A stretch of DNA of 23,439 bases, from contig USEK01000007.1 of assembly GCA_900553705.1 (NCBI GenBank), forward strand, positions 1-23,439, read 5' to 3'. This document shows positions 7,342-14,527 of the stretch, piece by piece. A program made the translations under genes and the position numbers. The notes below the pieces were generated by a model. The model made no database searches. It had not been told where the DNA came from and saw nothing but the letters and a program-made list of their open reading frames with translations. How positions within the stretch are numbered: the first letter of the stretch is position 1; the number at the start of each line of letters is the position of its first letter. The DNA comes from an uncultured Collinsella sp. Lineage in GTDB: Bacteria > Actinomycetota > Coriobacteriia > Coriobacteriales > Coriobacteriaceae.

Positions 7342-7680
7342 CTACTCCTTCTCGTCGTACGCGGTGTCGCGCGCGATGGTCTTGAAGTCGGTGTTCCAGC
7401 CCTTGCCGTTCACGCTGAACTGCACGGAGCTGTAGACGTTGAACTGCATGCCGCCGAGCTCGAACCAGGTCGTGCTCGCCTCCAGAAGCTCGATGCCGCT
7501 CGTCTGGAAGCCCCACATGGCCGCGATGCGGCGCTTGAGGCTGTCGTGCGTCTCCTCCATGCAGCCGTTCTCGGCCAGCTCGAAGTTGACGGCCACGCGC
7601 TTGCGGTCGTCGATGAGGTGGTCGAGCGTCTTGCCGATGATCTCGGCGACGAACTCGGGCTGGTGGCTCTTGGTGGTCAT
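7342..7680 (-). CDS. Hypothetical phage protein
   Basis: This 112-aa protein is of unknown family. It has a helical first half (EFVAEIIGKTLDHLIDDRKR, then MEETHDSLKRRIAAMWGF) and a beta-rich second half (TTWFELGGMQFNVYSSVQF). AAAAGGAGA before ATG 7680 fixes the start; the longer frame that begins inside the Cro-like gene is not needed. It is the second gene of the leftward early operon, so a regulatory or host-takeover role is possible but unsupported by sequence. Confidence 0.75.
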   Translation of the reverse strand: MTTKSHQPEFVAEIIGKTLDHLIDDRKRVAVNFELAENGCMEETHDSLKRRIAAMWGFQTSGIELLEASTTWFELGGMQFNVYSSVQFSVNGKGWNTDFKTIARDTAYDEKE

Positions 7681-7704
7681 GGTGTGTCTCCTTTTCCGGT
7701 AGGT

Positions 7705-7718
7705 AAATCTAATTACAG
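7705..7718. promoter_or_regulatory. Possible second repressor half-site
   Basis: The minus strand here reads CTGTAATTAGATTT. Its first nine bases equal those of CTGTAATTAATCTT at 7929-7942 in the cI/cro control region, in the opposite orientation. It covers the Cro-like stop codon and lies upstream of the next gene. It may be an auxiliary operator. Confidence 0.3.
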
Positions 7719-7906
7719 TTTGAAGCGAAAAAAATTTCTTCGGGTTTGTAGCCCAAGAAGTCGGCGGCCTTTTTAGCCGTCTCGATGCGCATGCGGTCGG
7801 GGTGGTCTTCATAAACATCGTATGTAGGTCCTGAAATGCCCAGATGTTCAGCCATTGCCTTCTTGGTTACGCCCTTGCTCATGCGCGCCTGCTTGAGTGA
7901 CTTCAT
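7709..7906 (-). CDS. Cro-like HTH (XRE-type) regulator
   Basis: This 65-aa small helix-turn-helix protein begins MKSLKQARMSKGVTKKAMAEHLGIS, with the recognition region SGPTYDVYEDHPDRMRIETA and a C-terminal LGYKPEEIFF, as in XRE-type phage regulators. It is first in the leftward operon and divergent from the CI-like repressor, the position of Cro. It would be expected to act on the shared operators at 7929-7964. Start ATG 7906 is preceded by AAAGGAGGG at good spacing. Confidence 0.88.
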   Translation of the reverse strand: MKSLKQARMSKGVTKKAMAEHLGISGPTYDVYEDHPDRMRIETAKKAADFLGYKPEEIFFASNCN

Positions 7907-7927
7907 ACTCCCTCCTTTCTGTCCATA

Positions 7928-7956
7928 ACTGTAATTAATCTTCAGAACACGGTCAA
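7928..7956 (-). promoter_or_regulatory. Leftward early promoter (cro-side)
   Basis: On the minus strand TTGACC (7956-7951) and TACAGT (7933-7928) are separated by 17 bp, a good sigma-70-type promoter about 20 bp upstream of the Cro-like start. The palindromic operator overlaps the -35 box and spacer. Confidence 0.7.
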
Positions 7957-7964
7957 GATTAATT
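7933..7964. promoter_or_regulatory. Palindromic operator in the cI/cro intergenic region
   Basis: This is a perfect 10-bp inverted repeat, AATTAATCTT (7933-7942) and AAGATTAATT (7955-7964), with a 12-bp centre. It overlaps the -35 of the leftward promoter and sits just upstream of the rightward -10, so a dimeric repressor bound here could control both directions. Confidence 0.65.
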
Positions 7965-7965
7965 T

Positions 7966-7974
7966 TGGTAAAAT
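7966..7974 (+). promoter_or_regulatory. Rightward promoter of the repressor, extended -10
   Basis: TGGTAAAAT is an extended -10 element with no good -35 at the right distance, leaving a leader of about 27 bases before the CI-like start. A weak -35 is usual for activatable repressor-maintenance promoters. Confidence 0.45.
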
Positions 7975-8007
7975 TGAAAATAAATTTAAGTCCTGGAAGG
8001 AGTTAAG

Positions 8008-8688
8008 ATGCCGATATCCGACAACATAAAGAAGTTACGGCAGATTTTCGACGTTACCCAGGATGAACTGGGTGAGATTGCAGGTGTGACAGGTAACGCC
8101 GTTTCGCAGTGGGAAAATGGCCGCTCCGAACCCCGTATGGGAGCTATTGAGCGCATGGCGGCCTGCTATCAGATTAGTAAGTCACACCTTATAGAAGACG
8201 GCGGAATGGATCAGATTGACCCCGTGACCAAAAAGCCCAAGGGCAGCTCCTATATGCCCGCCGGTGCCATGCCCGTGGTGGCCAGCAGCGCCACCGTGCC
8301 GCTGCTCACGCTCGGGCGCGTGCACGCCGGCGCGCTCGCCGACGAGGAGGAGATAGCGCACCGCGTTGAGGTGCCCGCCTCGGTGTGCGCCGGGCACCCG
8401 CGCGCGTTCGCCCTGGAGGTCGAGGGCGACTGCATGAACCGCGTCATACCCGAGGGCAGCCACGTGCTGGTCGACCCCGACCGCCAGCCCGCCAACGGGT
8501 CCATCGCCGTGGTGGAGACCGAGGACTACCGCGCGGTCATGCGCCGCTGGTACAAGGGCAGCACCAAGCTGATGCTGTCGGCGGATAGCTTCGAGGACTA
8601 CGAGGACATGATTTTCGGCATGGACGACGGACCCGTGCGCGTGATCGGCACGGTGGTGTGGTTCCAGGCCGCCGACGAGATGGAGTAG
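8008..8688 (+). CDS. CI/LexA-like phage repressor with substituted catalytic dyad
   Basis: This 226-aa lysogeny repressor has an N-terminal XRE helix-turn-helix (about residues 5-62: QDELGEIAGVTGNAVSQWENG), a linker, and a C-terminal S24/LexA-type domain (about 98-222). The expected Ala-Gly cleavage bond is present in GRVHAGAL (A107-G108), aligning with the LexA GRVAAG segment. The nucleophile position is cysteine instead of serine (EGDCM, C142; codon TGC at 8431). The lysine base position reads arginine (AVMRRW, R179). Such changes would be expected to weaken or abolish RecA-stimulated self-cleavage. GGAAGGAG precedes ATG 8008. It is divergent from the Cro-like gene and followed at once by the integrase. 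Confidence 0.93.
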   Translation: MPISDNIKKLRQIFDVTQDELGEIAGVTGNAVSQWENGRSEPRMGAIERMAACYQISKSHLIEDGGMDQIDPVTKKPKGSSYMPAGAMPVVASSATVPLLTLGRVHAGALADEEEIAHRVEVPASVCAGHPRAFALEVEGDCMNRVIPEGSHVLVDPDRQPANGSIAVVETEDYRAVMRRWYKGSTKLMLSADSFEDYEDMIFGMDDGPVRVIGTVVWFQAADEME

Positions 8689-8690
8689 CC

Positions 8691-10247
8691 GTGGGCGGGC
8701 GCGCGGCGATATACGCCCGCTTCTCGAGCCACAACCAGCGCGGCGAGTCCATAGAGATACAGGTGGAGAAGTCCCGCGCCTACTGCGCCGAGAACGACCT
8801 GCGCGTGGTGGCCACGTACTGCGACTTCGCGCAGACGGGCACCAACACCGACCGCGCCGAGTTCCAGCGCATGATGGCCGACGCCAAGCGAGGGCTGTTC
8901 GATTTCGTGGTCATATATAAAGTTACCCGAATCATGCGCAACCGCGACGAGATGGCCATGGCGCGCATCATGCTGCGCCGCTGCCGCGTCGAGATACTGT
9001 ACGCGGGCGAGGACATTTCGGACGGCTCGGCGGGCGTGCTGCAGCTGGGCATGCTGGAGGTGCTGGCGGAGTACGAGAGCGCGCTCGACGGCGAGCGCAT
9101 ACGCGACGGCATACAGAAGAACGCCGAGCGGTGCATGGCCAACGGCTGCGTGCGCTACGGCTGGGACATAGTGGACGGGCGCTACGTGGTCAACGAGGAG
9201 GAGGCCGCCGCCATCCGCCTGGGCGTGCGCATGGTCTTGTCGGGCAAGTCGGTGGCCGACGTGGTGCGCGCCTGGGAGCCGTACCGCACCAAGCGCGGCG
9301 GCAAGTGGCGCTTCCAGACGGTGCGCCGCATACTGATGCGGCGGGAAAACGGCGGGGAGTACCGCTACGCGGGCGTGGTCGTGCCCGGCGGCATGCCCGC
9401 CATCGTTCCCATGGATGACGAGGAGAGGGTGATACGGATGCTTGAGGACTCGCACAGGCCCCGCGCCAAGACCGAAGCGTGGGACTTCCCGCTCACGGGC
9501 AAGCTCTACGACGGGCGCGACGGCGGGCTGATGACCGGCACCAGCGGCACGGGCAAGTCGGGCAGGCCCTATCACTACTACCGCTGCCGCAGCTGCGGGC
9601 GCACCGTGCGCCGCGATGTCGTGGAGAAGCGCGTGGCCGACGCCGTGCGCGAGGCCCTGGGCAGCGCCGACAGCCGCGAGCGCATCGCTCGCATGCTGGC
9701 CGACGCCGAGGAGGAGCGCGCCGACGAGAAGCCCTTGAGCGAGACCATAAAGGGCGAGCTGGCCAAGATCGAGACGGCGTTCTCCAACATATGGGCGGCC
9801 ATCGAGTCGGGCATCGCGCCGCCGGGCGGCAAGGAGCGCATAGACGCGCTGAAGCAGCGGCAGGCGCTCCTCAAGGACGAGCTGCGCACGGCCGAGGCCC
9901 TTGAGGCCGCCCGCCTTGACTACGACCGCGCGCTGTTCTGGCTTGAGGGCATGGCCACCGCCGAGGTGGACGACGCGCAGCTCCTGCGCACGTTCGTGGC
10001 GCGCGTGGTGCTGGGCGGCCCCGACGATGACGACGGCCTGCGCGTGGCGTTCACGTTTGACGATTCTGCCGGCTTGGGCGATAATCCGTCGCTGCCTGGC
10101 GCTATAGGTCCAGGTGGCGAGGTGTTCGACCGAATGAACGCCAGCTCCACCAATAGTTACAAGCAGGTAGAGAAGTGTCTCTACCTGCTTTTTTATTACT
10201 TACAGATACCGCGGAGAATCGAACTCTGTGCAGGGCGCGGGCGTTAG
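8691..10247 (+). CDS. int: Large serine recombinase (phage integrase)
   Basis: As read, the frame encodes 518 residues. The N-terminal resolvase domain has AAIYARFSSHNQRGESIEIQ, with the catalytic serine in RFSS. It continues with the arginine-bearing IYKVTRIMRNRDE and the GMLEVLAEYESALDGERIR segment. The recombinase domain (about 150-260) precedes a zinc-ribbon region (about 270-315) and a coiled-coil segment, ending near LRVAFTFDD. Oddly, the first cysteine pair of the ribbon is replaced (LYDGRDGGLMTG), while CRSC remains. GTG 8691 with GGAG upstream is preferred over ATG 8658, which lies inside the repressor gene. The last 30 or so residues are read through an intrinsic terminator and have atypical composition, so the native C-terminus was probably altered at the attachment site. 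Confidence 0.92.
   Translation: MGGRAAIYARFSSHNQRGESIEIQVEKSRAYCAENDLRVVATYCDFAQTGTNTDRAEFQRMMADAKRGLFDFVVIYKVTRIMRNRDEMAMARIMLRRCRVEILYAGEDISDGSAGVLQLGMLEVLAEYESALDGERIRDGIQKNAERCMANGCVRYGWDIVDGRYVVNEEEAAAIRLGVRMVLSGKSVADVVRAWEPYRTKRGGKWRFQTVRRILMRRENGGEYRYAGVVVPGGMPAIVPMDDEERVIRMLEDSHRPRAKTEAWDFPLTGKLYDGRDGGLMTGTSGTGKSGRPYHYYRCRSCGRTVRRDVVEKRVADAVREALGSADSRERIARMLADAEEERADEKPLSETIKGELAKIETAFSNIWAAIESGIAPPGGKERIDALKQRQALLKDELRTAEALEAARLDYDRALFWLEGMATAEVDDAQLLRTFVARVVLGGPDDDDGLRVAFTFDDSAGLGDNPSLPGAIGPGGEVFDRMNASSTNSYKQVEKCLYLLFYYLQIPRRIELCAGRGR
10161..10195 (+). terminator. Strong intrinsic terminator inside the integrase frame
   Basis: A perfect 12-bp stem (AAGCAGGTAGAG / CTCTACCTGCTT) with a 6-base loop is followed by six T. 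It lies about 50 bases before the in-frame stop of the integrase, so transcripts ending here would lack a stop codon. It may be the host terminator of the gene that lay upstream before integration. Confidence 0.88.
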
Positions 10248-10342
10248 GAAAACGCGTAAGCGTTTTTAGCCCGCGGGCGAGGACGCCGGCAGGCGGCCGA
10301 AGCCGGTGCGGATTTGCGAAGCAAATACGCGGATTCTCCGCG
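10210..10342. other. Cloverleaf-like nested inverted repeats
   Basis: An 11-bp perfect closing pair (10210-10220 with 10332-10342, CGCGGAGAATC) encloses three hairpins. The first is 10236-10275 (7-bp outer stem CGCGGGC/GCCCGCG and 7-bp inner stem AAAACGC/GCGTTTT, GTAA loop). The second is 10284-10308 (about 7 bp). The third is 10308-10330 (ATTTGC/GCAAAT, GAA loop). The integrase stop codon falls in the first hairpin. It is not a tRNA: no T arm is positioned against the acceptor-like stem. The element could be a structured RNA or a repeat of the host. Confidence 0.5.
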
Positions 10343-10571
10343 CAAAGCCTCGACTAGATATAGACGCGATGCCGATCGTACTGCAGCCTGCCGTGTCCCG
10401 CATCAACGAAGGGTGAGACGCGCTTTCCCAATGGCGGCCCAGGCGGAAAGTGCATCCCGGAATTCCGCCTCAAACTGGGACGCGCTTTCCGCTCCATCTC
10501 CTCAACTCCAAAACCTATGCGCCCTCCATCCCAAAACTGGGTAGAAGAAAGCCAAAACGTAATCGCAGGAG
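10248..10571. other. Intergenic region between integrase and first host gene
   Basis: The region holds most of the cloverleaf-like structure and the three-arm repeat at 10417-10492. No convincing reading frame, tRNA or sigma-70 promoter was found in the remaining 10343-10416 and 10493-10571. Confidence 0.5.
10417..10492. repeat. Three-arm inverted repeat with competing pairings
   Basis: GACGCGCTTTCC occurs at 10417-10428 and again inside 10477-10492. Both can pair with the middle arm GCGGAAAGTGCATCCC (10443-10458). The middle-right hairpin has 14 Watson-Crick pairs, one G-U and one mismatch over 16 bp. It is upstream of the patatin gene and has the look of a dispersed intergenic repeat. Confidence 0.55.
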
Positions 10572-11456
10572 TTGATTAAGACTGCAGAAGATAAGGCAAA
10601 GAACGCCGGCAAGGTCGCGCTCGTCTTGGAGGGTGGCAGTTTTCGCGGGCAGTTTACCGCGGGCGTGCTCGACGTTCTCATGGAGGCCGGCGTCGAGATT
10701 CCGGCGGTATATGGCGTATCGGCCGGCGCCCTCAACGGCGTGAACTACAAGTCGCACCAGATCGGCCGTGCCAACCGCATCAACCTGGCTTTCTGCAACG
10801 ACAACCGCTTCATGGGCGCCGCGTCGTTTGCGGCCACGGGCTCTATCGTCGGCTACGACTTTATCTTCAACGATGTCCAGGACCGCCTGGATCCCTTTGA
10901 CAACGAGACGTTCGACGCCAGCCCCATCGAGATGTACGCCGTTGCAACGGACATGCTGTTTGGAACCGCCGCGTACCTGCCGGTCAAAAGCGCTGTGCTC
11001 GATCTCGACGCCGTGCGCGCCTCGACTTCGTTGCCGCTGGTGACGCCTCCGGTCGAGATCGACGGGCACAAATACGTCGACGGTGGCGTTGCCGATTCGG
11101 TCCCCATCGAGCATGTGCTCGAGGAGGCGGGCTTCGACCGTGCGGTCGTCATCGTCACGCAGGACCGTTCGTATGAGAAAAAGCCCTACGAGTTTTTGCC
11201 GGCCGCGCGTGCGCGTTATGCCGACTACCCCTATCTGCTCGAGGCTATCGAGACGCGCCATGACCGTTACAACATCCAGCGCATGCACCTGTGGAAGTAT
11301 GAGCGCGAGGGCCGTGCGTTGGTCGTCGCTCCGCAAAAGCCGGTCGAGGTCGGCCATGTCGAGCACGATCCGGCAAAGCTTTTGGACCTGTATATCCAGG
11401 GCCGTCAGGAGGCAAAGCGCTTGCTGGGAGATATCGAGGCGTTTGTCGAGCGTTAA
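10572..11456 (+). CDS. Patatin-like phospholipase, YjjU-like
   Basis: This 294-aa patatin-fold acyl hydrolase probably acts on phospholipid or lysophospholipid in the cytoplasm; the true substrate is unknown. The oxyanion-loop motif EGGSFRGQF (about residues 20-28) is followed by the nucleophile elbow GVSAG (Ser50) and the catalytic aspartate in VDGGVADS (Asp170), so the Ser-Asp dyad is intact. The order and the FTAGVLDVLMEAG segment resemble the YjjU branch. The start is the weak point. Only TTG 10572 is available in frame after a TAA at 10560, and AGGAG lies immediately next to it with no spacing. There is no terminator before the rplM promoter. Confidence 0.9.
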   Translation: MIKTAEDKAKNAGKVALVLEGGSFRGQFTAGVLDVLMEAGVEIPAVYGVSAGALNGVNYKSHQIGRANRINLAFCNDNRFMGAASFAATGSIVGYDFIFNDVQDRLDPFDNETFDASPIEMYAVATDMLFGTAAYLPVKSAVLDLDAVRASTSLPLVTPPVEIDGHKYVDGGVADSVPIEHVLEEAGFDRAVVIVTQDRSYEKKPYEFLPAARARYADYPYLLEAIETRHDRYNIQRMHLWKYEREGRALVVAPQKPVEVGHVEHDPAKLLDLYIQGRQEAKRLLGDIEAFVER

Positions 11457-11519
11457 CGCTGCGACATCACGGCTCGTGGATGACATGTGCAGAAACTCTG
11501 GTCGGAGCCAAAATACCTG

Positions 11520-11547
11520 TTGACTCGTACGGCGAGCGGGGTAATAT
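11520..11547 (+). promoter_or_regulatory. Promoter of rplM-rpsI
   Basis: TTGACT (11520-11525) and TAATAT (11542-11547) are separated by 16 bp, close to the sigma-70 consensus. They leave a leader of about 60 bases before the rplM start. The leader could carry an L13-type autoregulatory structure, but I cannot recognise one. Confidence 0.8.
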
Positions 11548-11613
11548 GGACGGGTTACTTGCAGAGCCCCGTGAATCTCTGTAACAACACGTACTGTACA
11601 TGGAGGAGTCTAA

Positions 11614-12057
11614 GTGATTTCGAAATCGACTCACTACGCCAAGCAGGGCGAGGTCCAGCGCAACTGGGTTCTCGTCGACGCCGATGGTGCTGTCCTGGGC
11701 CGTCTTGCCACCCAGATCGCAATGATCCTGCGCGGTAAGAACAAGCCCCAGTTCACGCCCAACAGCGACTGCGGCGACTTCGTTGTCGTCATCAACGCCG
11801 ATAAGGTCCAGCTTACCGGTAACAAGGCCGACACGAAGACCTATTATCGCCACAGCGGCTACAATGGCGGCCTCAAGGCTGAGAGCTTCCGCCAGGCTAT
11901 GGAGAAGCACCCGGAGAAGGTCATCGAGCGCGCCGTTCGCGGTATGCTGCCCAAGACCACCCTCGGCCGTGCCCAGATGACCAAGCTTAAGGTCTACGCT
12001 GGTGCCGAGCATCCGCATGCTGCCCAGAACCCCACGAAGATTGAGCTGGAGGCTTAA
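11614..12057 (+). CDS. rplM: Ribosomal protein uL13 (L13)
   Basis: This 147-aa large-subunit ribosomal protein binds 23S rRNA early in assembly. Family features are WVLVDADGAVLGRLATQIA near the N-terminus, the VVVINADKVQLTGNK strand, YYRHSGYNGGLK, and the HPEKVIERAVRGMLPKTTLGR segment. The length is normal. Start is GTG 11614 with GGAGGAG upstream. It is co-transcribed with rpsI two bases downstream, the usual bacterial pair. Confidence 0.98.
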   Translation: MISKSTHYAKQGEVQRNWVLVDADGAVLGRLATQIAMILRGKNKPQFTPNSDCGDFVVVINADKVQLTGNKADTKTYYRHSGYNGGLKAESFRQAMEKHPEKVIERAVRGMLPKTTLGRAQMTKLKVYAGAEHPHAAQNPTKIELEA

Positions 12058-12059
12058 AG

Positions 12060-12455
<396 letters not shown>

Positions 12456-12486
12456 GGTTTTATCTCCTTTCGAGATACAATGTACA

Positions 12487-12529
12487 AGCGGGGCCTGCCG
12501 ATTCCTCGGCGGGTCCCGCTTTTCTTTTT
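12487..12529 (+). terminator. Intrinsic terminator of rplM-rpsI
   Basis: A 14-bp stem (12487-12500 with 12507-12520, two G-U pairs) with loop ATTCCT is followed by TTTCTTTTT. Confidence 0.92.
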
Positions 12530-12578
12530 CGACTAGGGTGGGCGGTTGCATATCGCCTGCTAGGGAAGGAGCAATCCT

Positions 12579-13916
12579 ATGCCCCAGAACATCTTCGGTA
12601 CCGACGGCGTCCGTGGCGTCGCCAACGCCGATCTTTCGTGCGACCTCGCGTTTCGTCTGGGCCGCGCGGCGACCAAGTTCCTTGGTCCGGATATCTGCAT
12701 CGGCCGCGACACGCGTCTTTCGGGCACCATGCTCGAGAGCGCTCTGACCGCCGGCATTATGGCCGAGGGCGGCCGCCCGCATTGCTGCGGCGTTATCCCC
12801 ACGCCTGCCGTGGCACTGCTCACCGTTCAGAACGAGCTCGACGGCGGCATCGTCATCTCTGCTTCGCACAATCCGCCGGAGTTCAACGGCATCAAGTTCT
12901 TTAGCCGCAAGGGCATGAAGCTTCCCGATGCTGTCGAGGAAGAGATCAGCGCCTGGGTCATGTCCGAGGAAGCCATGGCTGCCGATACGCTGCCGACTGG
13001 CGCCGGCGTGGGCCACATTATCAAGATGAAGGACGCTCGCAAGGCATACGTCGACCACGCCATCGATACACTTGATGGCCTGAGGCTCGATGGCCTAGTC
13101 GTTGCCGTCGACTGCGGCCATGGCGCCTCTTGCCAGACCACGCCCGCCGCGCTGCAGCGCCTGGGTGCCACGGTCCATGCCATCAACACCGATTACTGCG
13201 GCACCGACATCAATGTCGAGTGCGGCTCTACGCACCTCGAGCCCCTGCGCGAGCTCGTGCTGCGCACCCATGCTGATATCGGTCTGGCCCACGACGGCGA
13301 CGCCGACCGCGTACTGTTCGTGGACAGCGAGGGCAATGAGATCGACGGTGACTACATCCTGGCTATCTGCGGTTCTGACCTCGCCGCCCGCGGCAAGCTC
13401 GCCAACTCCGAGATCGTCTCGACCGTCATGTGCAACCTGGGCTTCTCCATCGCTATGAAGGAACAGGGCTTCGAGATGGTTCAGACCGCCGTGGGCGACC
13501 GCTACGTTCTGGAGCGCATGCTCGCGGATGGCGCCGTCATCGGCGGTGAACAGTCCGGCCACATCATCTTCCTGGAGCACAACACCACCGGTGACGGCCT
13601 GGTGACGGCTCTGCAGCTGCTGGCCGTGCTCAAGCGCACCGGTCGTACCCTCACCGACCTTGCCGGCATCATGAAGAAGTACCCGCAGGTACTCGTCAAC
13701 GTGCATTCGGACAACAAGGCTGGTCTGGACGATTGCCAGCCCATCTGGGATGCCGTCGCTGCTGCCGAGAAGGAGCTTGACGGCCGCGGCCGCATTCTGG
13801 TGCGTCCGAGCGGTACCGAGCCGCTGGTCCGCGTTATGGCCGAGGCCGAGACGCACGAGCTGACCCAGCGCGTTGTCGACGACATCGTCGAGGTTGTCAA
13901 GCGCGAACTTCCCTAA
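12579..13916 (+). CDS. glmM: Phosphoglucosamine mutase
   Basis: This 445-aa enzyme converts glucosamine-6-phosphate to glucosamine-1-phosphate, the committed step to UDP-GlcNAc for peptidoglycan. It has the N-terminal FGTDGVRG, the phosphoserine loop SASHNP (about residues 94-99), the metal loop DGDADR (about 239-244), the sugar-binding GGEQSGH, and the phosphate loop RPSGTEP near residue 408. The length is standard and all active-site motifs are intact. AAGGAG precedes ATG 12579. The order rplM-rpsI-glmM is typical of Actinobacteria. Confidence 0.98.
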   Translation: MPQNIFGTDGVRGVANADLSCDLAFRLGRAATKFLGPDICIGRDTRLSGTMLESALTAGIMAEGGRPHCCGVIPTPAVALLTVQNELDGGIVISASHNPPEFNGIKFFSRKGMKLPDAVEEEISAWVMSEEAMAADTLPTGAGVGHIIKMKDARKAYVDHAIDTLDGLRLDGLVVAVDCGHGASCQTTPAALQRLGATVHAINTDYCGTDINVECGSTHLEPLRELVLRTHADIGLAHDGDADRVLFVDSEGNEIDGDYILAICGSDLAARGKLANSEIVSTVMCNLGFSIAMKEQGFEMVQTAVGDRYVLERMLADGAVIGGEQSGHIIFLEHNTTGDGLVTALQLLAVLKRTGRTLTDLAGIMKKYPQVLVNVHSDNKAGLDDCQPIWDAVAAAEKELDGRGRILVRPSGTEPLVRVMAEAETHELTQRVVDDIVEVVKRELP

Positions 13917-13987
13917 TGGTCAAAAACGAGTGCCAAGTGGTAAACTGTTAAGGCTATTTTGGTCAATTGGTATGTCCGAGGGGGAGC

Positions 13988-14485
13988 ATGTTCACTAAAG
14001 TCCTAAGGTCTTTTGGTATGCGTGGTCGAGTCCTTACGCTGGATGCTCCCATCTCGGGCGACGTCATTCCGCTTTCCGAGGTAAACGACCAGACATTTGC
14101 CACCGGCCTTTTGGGCCAGGGCGTGGCGATTCAGCCTACCGGCACGCGCGTGATTGCGCCGGCAGACGCCAAGGTCGAGGCCATTTTTCCCACGGGTCAC
14201 GCCGTTGCGCTCAACACGGTCGATGGCCTAGACGTGCTCATCCACGTTGGTTTGGACACTGTTCAGCTTGAGGGCAAGCATTTTAGCGTGCATGCACAGG
14301 TGGGCGATGTCGTCCATAAGGGTGACGTGCTCATCGAGTTCGATCGCGAGGCAATTGCTGCCGAGGGCTACGATGTGACGGTCCCCATCTTGGTGTGCAA
14401 CTCCGTTGAGTTCTCGAGTATCAAGGGCTCCGTTGGTGCGCATGTCGAAGAGATGGACCAGCTCATCGTTGCTCGCGAGCGCTAG
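13988..14485 (+). CDS. Stand-alone PTS EIIA, glucose/N-acetylglucosamine type
   Basis: This 165-aa cytoplasmic phosphocarrier of the sugar phosphotransferase system takes phosphate from HPr and passes it to an EIIB partner. Both active-site histidines are present: FPTGHAVAL (H71) and DVLIHVGLDTVQLEG (H86, the phosphorylated one), with the flanking TGLLGQGVAI and GHKF-like features of the family. No EIIB or EIIC is fused or adjacent, so it must serve transporters elsewhere and may also act in regulation like E. coli Crr. ATG 13988 with GAGGGGGAG is preferred over the upstream in-frame ATG at 13967. It sits between glmM and nagB. Confidence 0.93.
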   Translation: MFTKVLRSFGMRGRVLTLDAPISGDVIPLSEVNDQTFATGLLGQGVAIQPTGTRVIAPADAKVEAIFPTGHAVALNTVDGLDVLIHVGLDTVQLEGKHFSVHAQVGDVVHKGDVLIEFDREAIAAEGYDVTVPILVCNSVEFSSIKGSVGAHVEEMDQLIVARER

Positions 14486-14527
14486 CAAGTGCACGTGGCC
14501 ATTAGCCTACAATTCAAACACGTTTAT

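Larger units (their letters stand above)
49..10160. mobile_element. Prophage or phage-like element, early region (left end missing)
   Basis: The segment has the layout of a temperate phage lysogeny and early region. A CI/Cro-type switch sits at 7709-8688. A large serine integrase lies at the right edge. A leftward operon encodes RusA, ParB-like, DUF1351, ERF, SSB, replisome-organizer and DnaC-type proteins. Genes overlap or abut by a few bases, as in phages. Isoleucine is frequently ATA despite the high GC content, which the chromosomal genes to the right avoid. The right boundary is inferred to lie near the 3' end of the integrase frame (about 10060-10160); the core cannot be fixed because the other attachment site is outside the window. 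No capsid, tail or lysis genes are visible, so an integrative element carrying a phage module is the alternative. Confidence 0.85.

Noticed and set aside
8598..9575. 325-aa antisense frame over the integrase
   Set aside because: Shadow of the serine recombinase; no motifs or ribosome binding site.
10200..10345. tRNA or tmRNA gene (TTCGATT-like loop and a 7-bp acceptor-like stem on the minus strand)
   Set aside because: The loop is not followed by a pairing T stem at the right distance from the acceptor-like stem, and no CCA end, D arm or anticodon arm fits.
13918..13947. Promoter for the EIIA gene (TGGTCA, 18 bp, TAAACT)
   Set aside because: The boxes are weak matches and the gap is short; not strong enough to list.
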